In this document: one piece after another, positions 16,817 to 25,580 of the stretch
Numbering within the stretch: the first letter of the stretch is position 1
How the letters are laid out: each line of letters begins with the position of its first letter
Origin: Limisalsivibrio acetivorans
Lineage (GTDB): Bacteria > Chrysiogenota > Deferribacteres > Deferribacterales > Geovibrionaceae
NCBI RefSeq assembly: GCF_000421105.1
Contig: NZ_ATWF01000001.1
Span: 1,809,407-1,873,406, forward strand
DNA: 64,000 nt
Reading direction: 5' to 3'
Position numbers and translations under genes: made by a program
Notes under the pieces: generated by a model
Databases searched by the model: none
Seen by the model: only the letters and a program-made list of their open reading frames with translations
What the model was told of the DNA's origin: nothing

Positions 16817-17218
16817 TTAATGTGCGTCCTGACTCAGCTCTGTAAGAACACCGCAGACACTCTTGGGGTGCACAAAGGCTACCATCTTACCGTGGGCGCC
16901 CGGTTTGGGCTCCTCATCGATGAGGCGCAGGCCTTCATCCTTGAGCGTTGAGAGTGCTTCGGGTACACTTGCTACATCGTAGCAGATGTGGTGGATCCCC
17001 TCCCCTTTTTTCTCGATGAACTTAGCCACGGGGCTGTCATCAGATGTGGGCTCTAGGAGCTCGATGTTTGTATCGCCAACCTTGATGAAGGCGACCTTAA
17101 CCTTCTGGCTCTCCACCTCTTCGAAATGGTAGGGTTCGACGCCCATCATCTTGTAAAACTTGGTGGATTCCTCGAGACTTTTAACGGCAACGCCGATGTG
17201 GTCTATCTTATTCAGCAT
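16817..17218 (-). CDS. mce: Methylmalonyl-CoA epimerase
   Basis: Interconverts (R)- and (S)-methylmalonyl-CoA in propionate metabolism. The vicinal-oxygen-chelate fold shows its metal ligands: His7 (KIDHIGVAV), a Glu in NIELLEP, His in GIHHICYDV and Glu in VLTELSQ. The longer frame would begin at a GTG overlapping the gatB stop. I prefer the ATG at 17218 with GGAGG five bases upstream, giving 133 residues, the usual length. The mutase genes are not in the window. Confidence 0.92.
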   Translation of the reverse strand: MLNKIDHIGVAVKSLEESTKFYKMMGVEPYHFEEVESQKVKVAFIKVGDTNIELLEPTSDDSPVAKFIEKKGEGIHHICYDVASVPEALSTLKDEGLRLIDEEPKPGAHGKMVAFVHPKSVCGVLTELSQDAH

Positions 17219-17232
17219 GATATCCTCCCGCA

Positions 17233-18672
17233 CTAGGAAAGCAGTTTATTAAGCAGTTCGTTTACGATCTTAGGATTCGCCTTACCCTTGGAGGCTCGCA
17301 TAACCTGCCCCACAAAGAACCCTTGAAGCTTCTTCTCGCCGTTCTTGAACCTTTCCGCCTCGTTGGGGTTTGCTTCGATGATGTCCTTAACGATCTTCTC
17401 GATCTCCCCTTCATCGGAAACCTGGGCAAGCCCCTGCTCCTCAACGATCTCTGACGGGCTTTTACCCGATTCAATTACGCCTTCAAAAACCTTCTTGGCG
17501 GCGTTTCCGCTTATCTTATTATCATCAAGCAGTTTTGCGATCTCCGCAAGGCTTTCCGGCGAAATGCCTACCTCGCTGATCTCGCACTGCTTTTCGTTTA
17601 TAACCCTGAGAACATCTCCCGTGAAAAGGTTTGCAACCCTTTTGGGGCTGTTGTGGGAGGAGACTGCCGCCTCGTAAAAATCCGCATAGGCACGTTCGCC
17701 TGTGAGAAGTACAGCATCGTCCTTGGGGAGGGAGTACTCCTCCATAAACCTTATGCGTTTAGCATCGGGGAGTTCGGGCATCTCGGACTTTGCCCTATCA
17801 ACATCCTCCGCTTTGAGAACAACTGGCACAAGGTCTGGATCGGGGAAATATCTGTAGTCATTAGCCTCTTCCTTCCCTCGCATGGAAAGTGTTATACCCT
17901 GAGCCGCATCCCAGAGCCTTGTTTCCTGAACAACGTGTCCCCCTTCGCTCACAACCTTGATCTGGCGTTTTATCTCGTATTCTATGGCCTTCTGCACGTT
18001 TTTGAAGGAATTCATGTTCTTAATCTCAGCCTTTGTGCCGAACTTCTCCTGCCCTACGGGGCGTACGGAGATATTTGCATCGCAGCGGAGCGAGCCCTCT
18101 TCCATGTTGCAGTCCGATATGCCGAGATATTTTATGATCGTCTTCAGCTTGGTGAGGTATGCTCTGGCCTCTTCGCCGCTACGCATGTCCGGTTCGCTGA
18201 CGATCTCTATGAGGGGCACCCCTGTCCTGTTAAGATCCACATAGCTGTTGCCGGGCGAACCGAGGTTTTCACCGTGTATCGATTTGCCGGCGTCCTCTTC
18301 AATGTGTATTCGTGTTATGCCGAGGGTCTTCTTCTCACCACTTTCAAGCTCAACCTCAAGCTCTCCTCCGAGGCATATGGGGAGCTCGTACTGGCTTATC
18401 TGATACCCCTTGGGGAGGTCGGGGTAGAAATAGTTCTTTCTGGCAAAGATGCTCCTCTCCTCTACGGAACAGCCGAGTGCAAGCCCTGCCTTCATCGTAT
18501 AGTCCACAACGTTCCTGTTGAGAACGGGAAGCACACCGGGCATACCCATGCATACGGGGCAGACCTGGGAGTTTGGGCCTGAGCCGAATTTTGTGGAGCA
18601 TGAGCAGAATATCTTCGATTCCGTTGATAGCTGAACGTGTACTTCCAGTCCTATAACCGCTTCGTAATTCAT
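17233..18672 (-). CDS. gatB: Asp/Glu-tRNA(Asn/Gln) amidotransferase subunit B
   Basis: Subunit of GatCAB, which converts mischarged Glu-tRNA(Gln) and Asp-tRNA(Asn) to the cognate amides. GatB binds the tRNA and activates the carboxyl group. Landmarks: [21 protein letters not shown] with CPVCMGMPG (zinc Cys pairs), and the C-terminal YqeY-like tail ending [15 protein letters not shown]. 479 residues, full length. It follows gatA by 12 bp. Its presence suggests that this organism makes Gln-tRNA, Asn-tRNA or both indirectly. Confidence 0.96.
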   Translation of the reverse strand: MNYEAVIGLEVHVQLSTESKIFCSCSTKFGSGPNSQVCPVCMGMPGVLPVLNRNVVDYTMKAGLALGCSVEERSIFARKNYFYPDLPKGYQISQYELPICLGGELEVELESGEKKTLGITRIHIEEDAGKSIHGENLGSPGNSYVDLNRTGVPLIEIVSEPDMRSGEEARAYLTKLKTIIKYLGISDCNMEEGSLRCDANISVRPVGQEKFGTKAEIKNMNSFKNVQKAIEYEIKRQIKVVSEGGHVVQETRLWDAAQGITLSMRGKEEANDYRYFPDPDLVPVVLKAEDVDRAKSEMPELPDAKRIRFMEEYSLPKDDAVLLTGERAYADFYEAAVSSHNSPKRVANLFTGDVLRVINEKQCEISEVGISPESLAEIAKLLDDNKISGNAAKKVFEGVIESGKSPSEIVEEQGLAQVSDEGEIEKIVKDIIEANPNEAERFKNGEKKLQGFFVGQVMRASKGKANPKIVNELLNKLLS

Positions 18673-18684
18673 CTTATATCCGCC

Positions 18685-20148
18685 TTATCCTTCAAATGTT
18701 CCGGGTATCTGCCCGAATCCGCCGACTGCGTCTTCGTATGCCTTTGCTAATCTGAGAACCTTCCCTTCCTCGAAGTGTCCGCCGAGGATCTGGAATCCAA
18801 CGGGGAGCCCCTTTGAGTCAAACCCGCAGGGGAGGGAGAGTCCGCATCCGCCGTACAGGTTCAGGGAGATTGTGTAGATATCGCTTAGATACATCTCAAG
18901 GGGATCATCGGATTTTTCACCGAATTTGAAGGCCGTAGTGGGCGAAGTGGGGCAGATTATCGCATCCACCTTCTCAAAGGCTGATTCGTAATCCTTCTTT
19001 ATGAGTGTGCGCACCTTCTGGGCTTTGAGGTAGTATGCATCGTAATAACCAGCACTGAGAACGTACGTCCCAAGCATGATACGCCTTTTGACCTCTTCAC
19101 CAAATCCTTCGGAGCGTGTGCTGAAATACATGTCCTTGAGGTTGTCCGCCTCTTTGCGGAATCCGTACTTCACGCCGTCGTACCTTGCAAGGTTGCTGGA
19201 GGCCTCCGCCGTGGCAATGATGTAATACACGGAAACGGCATAATCGTTATGGGGCATACTTATTTCAACGGTTTCGCAACCGAGATCCTCAAGCTTTCTG
19301 ATAGCCTCTTCGACCCTCTGCTTAACCTCTTCGTTAAGCCCTTCGGCGAAGAACTCCTTCGGTATACCTATCTTCATCCCTTTTACATCACCCTGCATCA
19401 GGGAAGCGTAGTCCTCCCCCTCCACAGGTGCGGATGTGGAATCCTTCTCATCGTGCTGGCCAATGATGGAGAGCACCTCCGCCGCATCGGATACGTTCCA
19501 GCTGAATGGGCCGATCTGGTCAAGGGATGAGGCGAAGGCCACGAGCCCGAAGCGTGAAACACGTCCGTATGTAGGCTTCATACCTATAACACCGCAGAGG
19601 GAGGCGGGCTGACGTATGGAACCGCCAGTGTCGGAGCCGAGGGTAACGGGGGCAAGCCTCGCCGCCACAGCTGCCGCAGAGCCGCCGCTGGAACCGCCGG
19701 GAACCCTTTCAAGATCCCACGGGTTCCTGGTCTGCTTGTAGTATGAGGTCTCGTTGGAAGAACCCATGGCGAATTCGTCCATACTCAGCTTACCAAGGAA
19801 TACCATGCCTGATTTTCTAAGCAGCTCAGCAACGTTAGCACTGTAGGGTGCGTTGAATCCTTCGAGGATCCTGCTCGAACAGGTTGTGGGCATGTTGTCT
19901 GTAACGATCAGATCCTTAAGGGCAACTGGAATGCCTGCAAAACGGGGTACATCCTCGCCAGCCTGACGTTTTCTGTCCCACTCCTTTGCCTCTTCAAGGG
20001 CGTTTTCATTTATATGGATATACGCCTTAACATCTTCATCGTATCTCTTTATACGATCCAGATATGCACCGACAATCTCCTCGGCGGTAAGCTTTATATC
20101 TTTTAGAGCATCTGCGAGCTCGTTCAGGTTCATCTGTATAATATTCAT
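18685..20148 (-). CDS. gatA: Asp/Glu-tRNA(Asn/Gln) amidotransferase subunit A
   Basis: Amidase-signature glutaminase that supplies ammonia to GatB. The Ser-cisSer-Lys triad is visible: Lys78 in VALKDL, Ser153 in [10 protein letters not shown] and nucleophile Ser177 in [12 protein letters not shown]. 487 residues, full length. It starts one base after the gatC stop, so translation is probably coupled. Confidence 0.96.
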   Translation of the reverse strand: MNIIQMNLNELADALKDIKLTAEEIVGAYLDRIKRYDEDVKAYIHINENALEEAKEWDRKRQAGEDVPRFAGIPVALKDLIVTDNMPTTCSSRILEGFNAPYSANVAELLRKSGMVFLGKLSMDEFAMGSSNETSYYKQTRNPWDLERVPGGSSGGSAAAVAARLAPVTLGSDTGGSIRQPASLCGVIGMKPTYGRVSRFGLVAFASSLDQIGPFSWNVSDAAEVLSIIGQHDEKDSTSAPVEGEDYASLMQGDVKGMKIGIPKEFFAEGLNEEVKQRVEEAIRKLEDLGCETVEISMPHNDYAVSVYYIIATAEASSNLARYDGVKYGFRKEADNLKDMYFSTRSEGFGEEVKRRIMLGTYVLSAGYYDAYYLKAQKVRTLIKKDYESAFEKVDAIICPTSPTTAFKFGEKSDDPLEMYLSDIYTISLNLYGGCGLSLPCGFDSKGLPVGFQILGGHFEEGKVLRLAKAYEDAVGGFGQIPGTFEG

Positions 20149-20149
20149 A

Positions 20150-20440
20150 TCAGCCCTCTATCACTCTGGGAACCTTGTAGTGCCCCTGTTCCGCATCGGG
20201 AGCATTGCCAAGGGCATTGTCTGTTCCAAGGGAGGGTTTTGCCACATCCTCACGCATAACACTGCTCAGCTCAAGAACATGGGATGTTGGCTCAATACCG
20301 GTAACATCAAGCTCCTCAAGCTTGTGGATATAGCCGAGAATAGAGTTCAGCTCAACTGCGAACTTCTTAACCTCGCCCTCCTTGAGCTCAAGACGGGCAA
20401 GATTGGCGATATGCAAAACATCGCTATCTGTGATTGACAC
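20150..20440 (-). CDS. gatC: Asp/Glu-tRNA(Asn/Gln) amidotransferase subunit C
   Basis: Small belt-like subunit stabilising GatA-Gat[16 protein letters not shown] and the C-terminal [16 protein letters not shown] are typical. A longer frame reaches 20482, but the GTG at 20438-20440 has GAGG seven bases upstream and gives 96 residues, the family length; the upstream part would be leader. First gene of a six-gene run (gatC, gatA, gatB, mce and two lysO parts). Confidence 0.94.
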   Translation of the reverse strand: MSITDSDVLHIANLARLELKEGEVKKFAVELNSILGYIHKLEELDVTGIEPTSHVLELSSVMREDVAKPSLGTDNALGNAPDAEQGHYKVPRVIEG

Positions 20441-20499
20441 GATAATACCTCGTTGTGAAGTTTGTTTGAATAATTCGGCCAATAAACGAGCCGAAGCGA

Positions 20500-20529
20500 A
20501 TTATAGCGTTAAATGTAATGTTTTTTCAA
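20500..20529 (-). promoter_or_regulatory. Sigma-70 promoter of the gat operon
   Basis: On the minus strand TTGAAA (20524-20529), an 18-bp spacer and TATAAT (20500-20505). The short leader contains a small hairpin (TTCGGC with GCCGAA) before the gatC GTG. Confidence 0.7.
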
Positions 20530-20604
20530 GTGCAGTGAGGTTTACAGAGCTATATTTTAACTCAAAATTAGTGAGGTATTTCGAATGTGAATATTTAAAA
20601 ATAA

Positions 20605-21042
20605 GACTAAGGGGAAATTTTTAGGGAAAACTTTCCCCTTTGAATCCCCTTAAAAACCCATTTTGAAGATAATGATAAAGGCCTATACCTAACAGGCTTC
20701 CACCCATGGAAGCCTATTGGGTAGCAACCCTCATCGTAAGAATTGAATCGAGCTAGCTCTAACGTTTACACACACGAGAAAACAACGTGAGACGTGAAAA
20801 GGTATTTCGGCTAGATTGTTACTAATAGCCAATTGCCGATTTCACAACAAACGATCTTAATCTTCCCCGAATGTTTTACAGCCGAATGAGCTCTTTTGGA
20901 ACCGCCCGGAAGTTTTGGCCGCACGTGACAGATGAGGTAATCCTAAATATTGAATACTTTCACGTATGATATGCGGTTACACTCCTCAGCATCAGCAAAA
21001 CTTCAGGTGGAAAAAGAGCGAAATGAGGACACCGCCATCACG
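20605..21042 (-). repeat. Mosaic hairpin-repeat block 3 (interrupted by IS3-family copy)
   Basis: Inverse orientation to blocks 1 and 2. A module A variant (GGGGAAATTTTTAGGG, 20610-20670) is followed by GGCTTCCACCCATGGAAGCC, then a roughly 200-bp tract, then the 130-nt core at 20890-21019. The block stops at CCATCAC, where the IS3-family end begins; in copies 1 and 4 the repeat continues. The tract from 20680 on recurs at 24252 in the same orientation, so the region around the composite element is a diverged direct repeat. Confidence 0.75.
20890..21019 (-). repeat. 130-nt multi-stem core repeat, copy 3
   Basis: Inverse copy of 14763-14891 with the outer stem intact (GCTCTTTT at 20890-20897, AAAAGAGC at 21012-21019). 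It lies 23 bp from the end of the IS3-family element. Confidence 0.75.
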
Positions 21043-21113
21043 GTAATCTCCCCGTAAAAAGGGAGTATTTATAAGTAGAATTTTCTCGTTATAGTAAAAG
21101 GAGGAGATTTTAC

Positions 21114-21380
21114 ATGAAGAAGTCACGATTCAGCGAGAGTCAGATATTTAAGATTTTAAAGGAAGCCGAGAATGGTGTACCAGTACCTGAATTATGCCGA
21201 GAATATGGCATGAGCAGCGCAGCATTTTATAAATGGCGCTCTAAATATGGCGGTATGGATGTATCCGCGATGAATCGCCTAAAAGAGCTTGAGCAAGAGA
21301 ACAAACAGCTCAAAAAGATGTACGCAGAATCTCAGCTCAAGACAGAGATTCTGAAGGATGCGCTAGAAAAAAAGTTTTAA
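21114..21380 (+). CDS. IS3-family transposase OrfA (copy 1)
   Basis: 88 residues: helix-turn-helix (SQIFKILKEAENGVPVPELC, then YGMSSAAFYKW) followed by a leucine-zipper-like coiled coil (RLKELEQENKQLKKMYAE). It binds the element ends and, after -1 frameshifting at A7G, supplies the N-terminus of the OrfAB transposase. AAAGGAGGAG precedes the ATG. OrfA is intact, but without a working OrfB it cannot transpose. Confidence 0.9.
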   Translation: MKKSRFSESQIFKILKEAENGVPVPELCREYGMSSAAFYKWRSKYGGMDVSAMNRLKELEQENKQLKKMYAESQLKTEILKDALEKKF

Positions 21381-22222
21381 GGCCGTCTCAACGGAAAGAG
21401 ATGGCCGTGTCAGCGGTTGATAAGGGTCTCTTAAATATTCGTCAGGTATGCGAAGCATTCGGGATCAGTGAAAGTTGTTATCGATATAAGAGAAAGCTTT
21501 CTGATGAGAATGGTCTTATTGCAGACTGGCTCATACGGTTGACACATAACAACCGTAACTGGGTTTTGGTCTTTGCTTTTGTCATCTTCGCAATGTAAGG
21601 GGCTTCGGCTGGAATCATAAGCATGTTTATCGTATATATTGTGAGCTTGAACTTAATATGCGTATAAAGCCTAGAAAGCGTATTCAGCGAGAGAAACCGG
21701 AGCCGTTATCTCAGCCTGAGAGTGTTAATAAGGTATGGTCAATAGACTTTATGCATGACCAGCTTGGAGATGGTCGCAGTGTAAGGCTACTCAATGTTTT
21801 AGAGGATTATAATAGAGAAAGTTTAGGTATTGAGATCGATCTATCTTTGCCTACTGAAAGAGTTATTCGCTCCCTTGATAATATCATTGAGTGGCGAGGA
21901 AAGCCGGAGATGATCCGCTGCGACAATGGCTCTGAGTTTACGAGCAGCAAGTTTCGTGTATGGGCAGAAAAGCGTAATATACGTATAACATATTCAGCCA
22001 GGCAAGCCTCAGCAGAATGCCTATATAGAGCGTTATAATAGGACTGTGAGATATGACTGGCTTGGACATTACATATTTGATAATCTTGAAGTGTTAAGAG
22101 ATCATGCCACTCACTGGCTATGGACATATAACAATGAGAGGCTGAATACTGCTATAGGAGGCATTACTTCTATACAAAAACTAAAAAGTACAGAAAGATA
22201 TTCTACTATAAGTTACTGCTAA
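21375..22222 (+). pseudogene. IS3-family transposase OrfB (copy 1), two frameshifts
   Basis: The DDE transposase is recognisable in three frames. Segment 1 ends HNNRNW then shifts: a missing base near 21560 turns the expected GFGLCF into VLVFAF and a stop. Segment 2 (21661-21995) carries WSIDFMHDQLGDGRS and IRCDNGSEF. A second shift near 21995 moves PGKPQQNAYIERYNRTV, which holds the catalytic Glu, into another frame. All three catalytic residues exist at DNA level, but no single protein can form. Confidence 0.9.
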
Positions 22223-22264
22223 AAATGAGAGGATTACAATTCCATCTATTTATGAAATGATAAT

Positions 22265-23548
22265 ATGAAATTGAATTATAAGAATGTTTTGGGCATACTC
22301 ATATTCTTCTCTGTTTTTTACTTAGTGATTTCAAGTGAAGGTATTGGAAATATTATATTTCAAGAGTTGATGAGCAAGCCTGAAGATACTGCCCGAGCTG
22401 GAATTAAAGAAAATTCAAAATCAGTTCCTGATACTGGTCTAGTAGCAAACGATAACTACACCGTTGAAATAGATGAATTGGTTCAATCAAAAATTACTAA
22501 TGACCCTCTATCAAAATTACAATGGAACTTGCGTTCAGTTTATGGTGATGACTACGCTGAAAACTATAATGAGATAAACAACAATGCCCCGAGAGAAGTT
22601 ATAGTTGCTGTAATAGATCGAAGCGTGAATGTAAAGCATGATGACTTGCGTAACAGAGTAACAGAGGGATGGAATTTTAGGACTGGTAAAAAGGATAGTA
22701 CGGAGAGTTATGATAACAAAACTCCGAATTCTTCTGTTTACCATGGAGGATGCGTAGCCTCTATCATTGGGGCAGAAACTGGAAATGGGATTGGAATGGC
22801 TGGCATTTTCAGTAAGGCTGTCATTATGCCGATAAGCACTAACTTAGACAATATGGCTAATGCTATTAAATATGCAGTAGAGAATGGAGCAGAAGTTATT
22901 CATATAGGTGGAGGTGTAGATGAATTAATTATTCCCACATATTTTACTGAAAATGAAAATAAGTTCCGTACCGGCTTATACAGCGAAAAAAATATAGATA
23001 TCTTGAAAAGTATCCGCTCTGCATTAGATTACGCATACGAAGAAGATATTGTTGTTGTAACAGGAGCTGGTAATACAGGCACTTGGGAAAACTATATGAT
23101 GCCCGCCAGCACTAGGACAATAAGTGTAGGCCCCCATAATATACATGACTGCATTTCTTCTCATGCTTCATATTCTTTTACATATGAGATTTTTGCGCCC
23201 GGGGGTAGTAGGAAAAAGATTAACAATTTTAGAGAAATTTACTCTCACCTTAATCTGAGTGATAAAATAATTTTTAGTAGCCACAATGCGAATTTTGATG
23301 ATGTATTGTGTGCTGTTGGTAAAGATAAGTATTCATATCTGACACTTGGTTCAGCTGCAATACCCCATGTATCTGCAGCTGTAGCATTGATAAAGTCGTA
23401 TAAACCTGAATCATCAGTAGAAGAAGTCCGAAATATTTTACAAATGAGTTCTGAAGGCTTGGACAGTTGCAGGAACTTGCTAGAAGGGCTCGGGGGCAGG
23501 CTAAGCATATATAATATTTACAAATTATTAGTAAATGAGGACGATTGA
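22265..23548 (+). CDS. Membrane-anchored or secreted S8 (subtilisin-like) serine protease
   Basis: 427 residues. An N-terminal hydrophobic segment (about 9-23) predicts export or anchoring. The catalytic triad is complete: Asp118 (VAVIDRSVNVKHDDL), His160 (YHGGCVAS, where canonical HGTHVAG has diverged) and Ser363 (LGSAAIPHV, where the usual GTSMA is altered). The oxyanion Asn270 sits in GAGNTG. No prodomain of known type, and no sorting domain at the C-terminus. It is AT-rich, has no clear Shine-Dalgarno, and starts 25 bp after the end of IS copy 1 and stops 10 bp before IS copy 2. Activity is plausible but the altered motifs leave doubt. Confidence 0.82.
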   Translation: MKLNYKNVLGILIFFSVFYLVISSEGIGNIIFQELMSKPEDTARAGIKENSKSVPDTGLVANDNYTVEIDELVQSKITNDPLSKLQWNLRSVYGDDYAENYNEINNNAPREVIVAVIDRSVNVKHDDLRNRVTEGWNFRTGKKDSTESYDNKTPNSSVYHGGCVASIIGAETGNGIGMAGIFSKAVIMPISTNLDNMANAIKYAVENGAEVIHIGGGVDELIIPTYFTENENKFRTGLYSEKNIDILKSIRSALDYAYEEDIVVVTGAGNTGTWENYMMPASTRTISVGPHNIHDCISSHASYSFTYEIFAPGGSRKKINNFREIYSHLNLSDKIIFSSHNANFDDVLCAVGKDKYSYLTLGSAAIPHVSAAVALIKSYKPESSVEEVRNILQMSSEGLDSCRNLLEGLGGRLSIYNIYKLLVNEDD

Positions 23549-23573
23549 CGGTGGAATTGTAATCCTCCCATTT

Positions 23574-23906
23574 TTAGCAGTAACTTATACCGGTTTCTCT
23601 CGCTGAATACGCTTTCTACGCATATTAAGTTCAAGCTCACAATATATACGATAAACACGCTTATGATTCCAGCCGAAGCCCCTTACATTGCGAAGATGAC
23701 AAAAGCAAAGACCAAAACCCAGTTACGGTTGTTATGTGTCAACCGTATGAGCCAGTCTGCAATAAGACCATTCTCATCAGAAAGCTTTCTCTTATATCGA
23801 TAACAACTTTCACTGATCCCGAATGCTTCGCATGCCTGACGAATATTTAAGAGACCCTTATCAACCGCTGACACGGCCATCTCTTTCCGTTGAGACGGCC
23901 TTAAAA
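23574..23906 (-). pseudogene. IS3-family transposase OrfB remnant (copy 2)
   Basis: The N-terminal part (MAVSAVDKGLLNIRQACEAF) matches copy 1 with a Val to Ala change. It carries the same frameshift and then loses the catalytic core to the internal deletion. All three DDE residues are absent, so this copy cannot act even with suppression. Confidence 0.88.
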
Positions 23907-24167
23907 CTTTTTTTCTAGCGCATCCTTCAGAACCTCTGTCTTGAGCTGAGATTCTGCGTACATCTTTTTGAGCTGTTTGTTCTCTTGCTCAAGCTCTTTT
24001 AGGCGATTCATCGCGGATACATCCATACCGCCATATTTAGAGCGCCATTTATAAAATGCTGCGCTGCTCATGCCATATTCTCGGCATAATTCAGGTACTG
24101 GTACACCATTCTCGGCTTCCTTTAAAATCTTAAATATCTGACTCTCGCTGAATCGTGACTTCTTCAT
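23901..24167 (-). CDS. IS3-family transposase OrfA (copy 2)
   Basis: 88 residues, identical to the copy 1 OrfA except Ile to Val in KTEVLKD near the end. The A7G slippery run is retained. It could still bind element ends and act as an inhibitor, as OrfA does in related elements; that is inference. Confidence 0.88.
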   Translation of the reverse strand: MKKSRFSESQIFKILKEAENGVPVPELCREYGMSSAAFYKWRSKYGGMDVSAMNRLKELEQENKQLKKMYAESQLKTEVLKDALEKKF

Positions 24168-24239
24168 GTAAAATCTCCTCCTTTTACTATAACGAGAAAA
24201 TTCTACTTATAAATACTCCCTTTTTACGGGGAGATTACC

Positions 24240-25255
24240 GAAGGTAATTATTAAGGCCTATACCTAACAGGCTTCCACCCATGGAAGCCTATTGGGTAGC
24301 AACCCTCATCGTCAGAATTAAATCGAGCTGGCTATAACGTTTACTCTCAAGAGAAAACAACGTGAGACGTGAAATGGAGTTCCGCCAACAAGTAGACTAA
24401 AAGCCAATAACTCATTTGGCCTTAAAAGCTCTTAGTCTTCCCCGAATGTTTTACAGCCGAATGAGCTCTTTTGGAACCGCCCGGAAGTTTTGGCCGCACG
24501 TGATAGGTGAGAGAATCCCAATTATTGAACACTGAAACGTATGAAGTCCGGTTACACTCATCAGCATCAGCAAAACTTCAGGTGGAAAAAGTGTGAAATG
24601 AGGGAACCACCATAAATTACGAATTTATGATAATAAATGAGTAACAATGGGGGCTGGAAAACCCTGAGGGAATAGTTTTGCATACTTTTGCGCCAAAAGT
24701 ATGGCGTGCTTTAGCACGAAGCCAAATAAATTAGTGACTAATTTCGAATATAAGTATGAAAGTAAAAGATCGCAGGGAATTTTTTAGGGAACAAAGTTCC
24801 CCGCACCCCTCAAAAACCCATTTTGAAGATAAATATAATGATTGATGTGTAGTACGCTTTCGTCCCTGAAAGCTTATGCTAATCACATGTTTGAGGTTGA
24901 TATATAAAAGGCTTCCAAGGATGGAAGCCCTGAAGGCGAAAGGAAGAACAGCTTTGCTGGTCTGACGTAGCCGGAAGTAAGCGAAGCGAAGGCTTTGCCG
25001 AGCGTAGCGGCAGGGAAATTCTCAGGATGATGAATTTCCCAGATTATGTAGATGTTGGCTCTGAAGGCGTAGCTGAATTGGGCTCTGCTCAATTCACGTA
25101 GCCGGAAGTGCGAGAGGGCAGGGTTACCCTGCCCGAACAACGATGGAATTTCCATGGATGGTAAATTCCATAGATTAAATCAGACCAGGGAAATTCTCAG
25201 GATGATGAATTTCCCAAATATTAATTAGTTACTTCCTTCTCGCTTACGCAAAAAA
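24240..25255 (-). repeat. Mosaic hairpin-repeat block 4, with an unoccupied IS30 target
   Basis: About 1 kb without a credible gene. It begins with a copy of the 20680-20880 tract, then the 130-nt core (24465-24594), then CATACTTTTG-cgc-CAAAAGTATG (24681-24703), which is the empty form of the IS30 insertion site at 13570. Next come the CGTGCTttAGCACG hairpin, module A (24760-24835), module D, GGCTTCCA...TGGAAGCC, module C (twice), GGGCAGGG-tta-CCCTGCCC (25117-25135) and module B. The order is the mirror of block 1 plus block 2. Confidence 0.8.
24465..24594 (-). repeat. 130-nt multi-stem core repeat, copy 4
   Basis: The most diverged copy: the right outer arm reads AAAAAGTGTG instead of AAAAAGAGCG, and the inner stem GTCCGG differs. 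The GAAGTTTTG/CAAAACTTC stem is conserved. Confidence 0.7.
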
Positions 25256-25480
25256 TCAAAAATGACCTATACAGATACTTGAGCGCTCTGCTCTCCCCTC
25301 AATTATTAACTTCCCATCCACACGGATCCTCTTTCTTTCACCAGCGGACAGGATCATATCACCCTCACCGCCAGTTACCCAGAGAGCACCACTACAGCAT
25401 TCAATATCGGCAGTACGAAGACCGTTCATCGACATGATATTACTCTTGTCCAGAGTTAGTTTAAGACTTTTCTTTGCCAT
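25256..25480 (-). CDS. DUF2917 family protein
   Basis: 74 residues. The segment DIECCSGALWVTGGEGDMIL followed by LSAGERKRIRVDGKLIIEG matches the small cupin-like DUF2917 family. A GGGGGTGC precedes the ATG. It diverges from a MocR-type regulator, a pairing seen for this family, so the regulator may control it. Biochemical role unknown. The 3' end lies within 5 bp of the repeat block. Confidence 0.7.
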   Translation of the reverse strand: MAKKSLKLTLDKSNIMSMNGLRTADIECCSGALWVTGGEGDMILSAGERKRIRVDGKLIIEGRAERSSICIGHF

Positions 25481-25580
25481 GTTGCACCCCCTTATTCATT
25501 TTGTGATTCCATAATATGCACTCTTGTATATAATAACAGTTACAGTTTTATAGAATTGTTTCAATAACAGCGAGGTGCTG

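Larger units (their letters stand above)
21043..22239 (+). mobile_element. IS3-family element (IS407-like), copy 1, inactivated
   Basis: About 1.2 kb. Left end GGTAATCTCCCCGT; right end, read inward, TGTAATCCTCTCATT, an imperfect inverted repeat. It contains orfA and a frameshifted orfB. orfA ends in a run A7G (21367-21374), the usual site of programmed -1 frameshifting in this family. Confidence 0.85.
21043..24239. mobile_element. Composite-like structure: two inward-facing IS3-family copies around a protease gene
   Basis: Copy 1 lies on the plus strand and copy 2 on the minus strand, so identical left ends (GGTAATCTCCCCG) form both outer borders, about 3.2 kb apart. The only complete gene inside that is not part of an IS is the S8 protease. 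No target duplication is visible across the outer ends. Both copies are inactive, and a diverged direct repeat flanks the whole unit. It may have moved as a unit or arisen by recombination between repeats. Confidence 0.65.
23558..24239 (-). mobile_element. IS3-family element, copy 2, internally deleted
   Basis: Reads inward on the minus strand. Both termini remain, but about 500 bp of orfB is missing: after GAGAGAAACCGG the sequence jumps to TATAAGTTACTGC near the right end. A further 9-bp deletion lies just before. It shares with copy 1 the same lost base after HNNRNW. Confidence 0.85.

Noticed and set aside
24883-25155. Small ORFs inside the repeat blocks (also near 7070, 12897, 13298, 15597)
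   Set aside because: They translate hairpin repeats, recur wherever the module occurs, and lack ribosome sites and protein-like composition.
12900-25255. CRISPR array or integron attC array
   Set aside because: The repeats are mosaics of different hairpins without regular spacing or spacers; no cas gene and no integrase are present.
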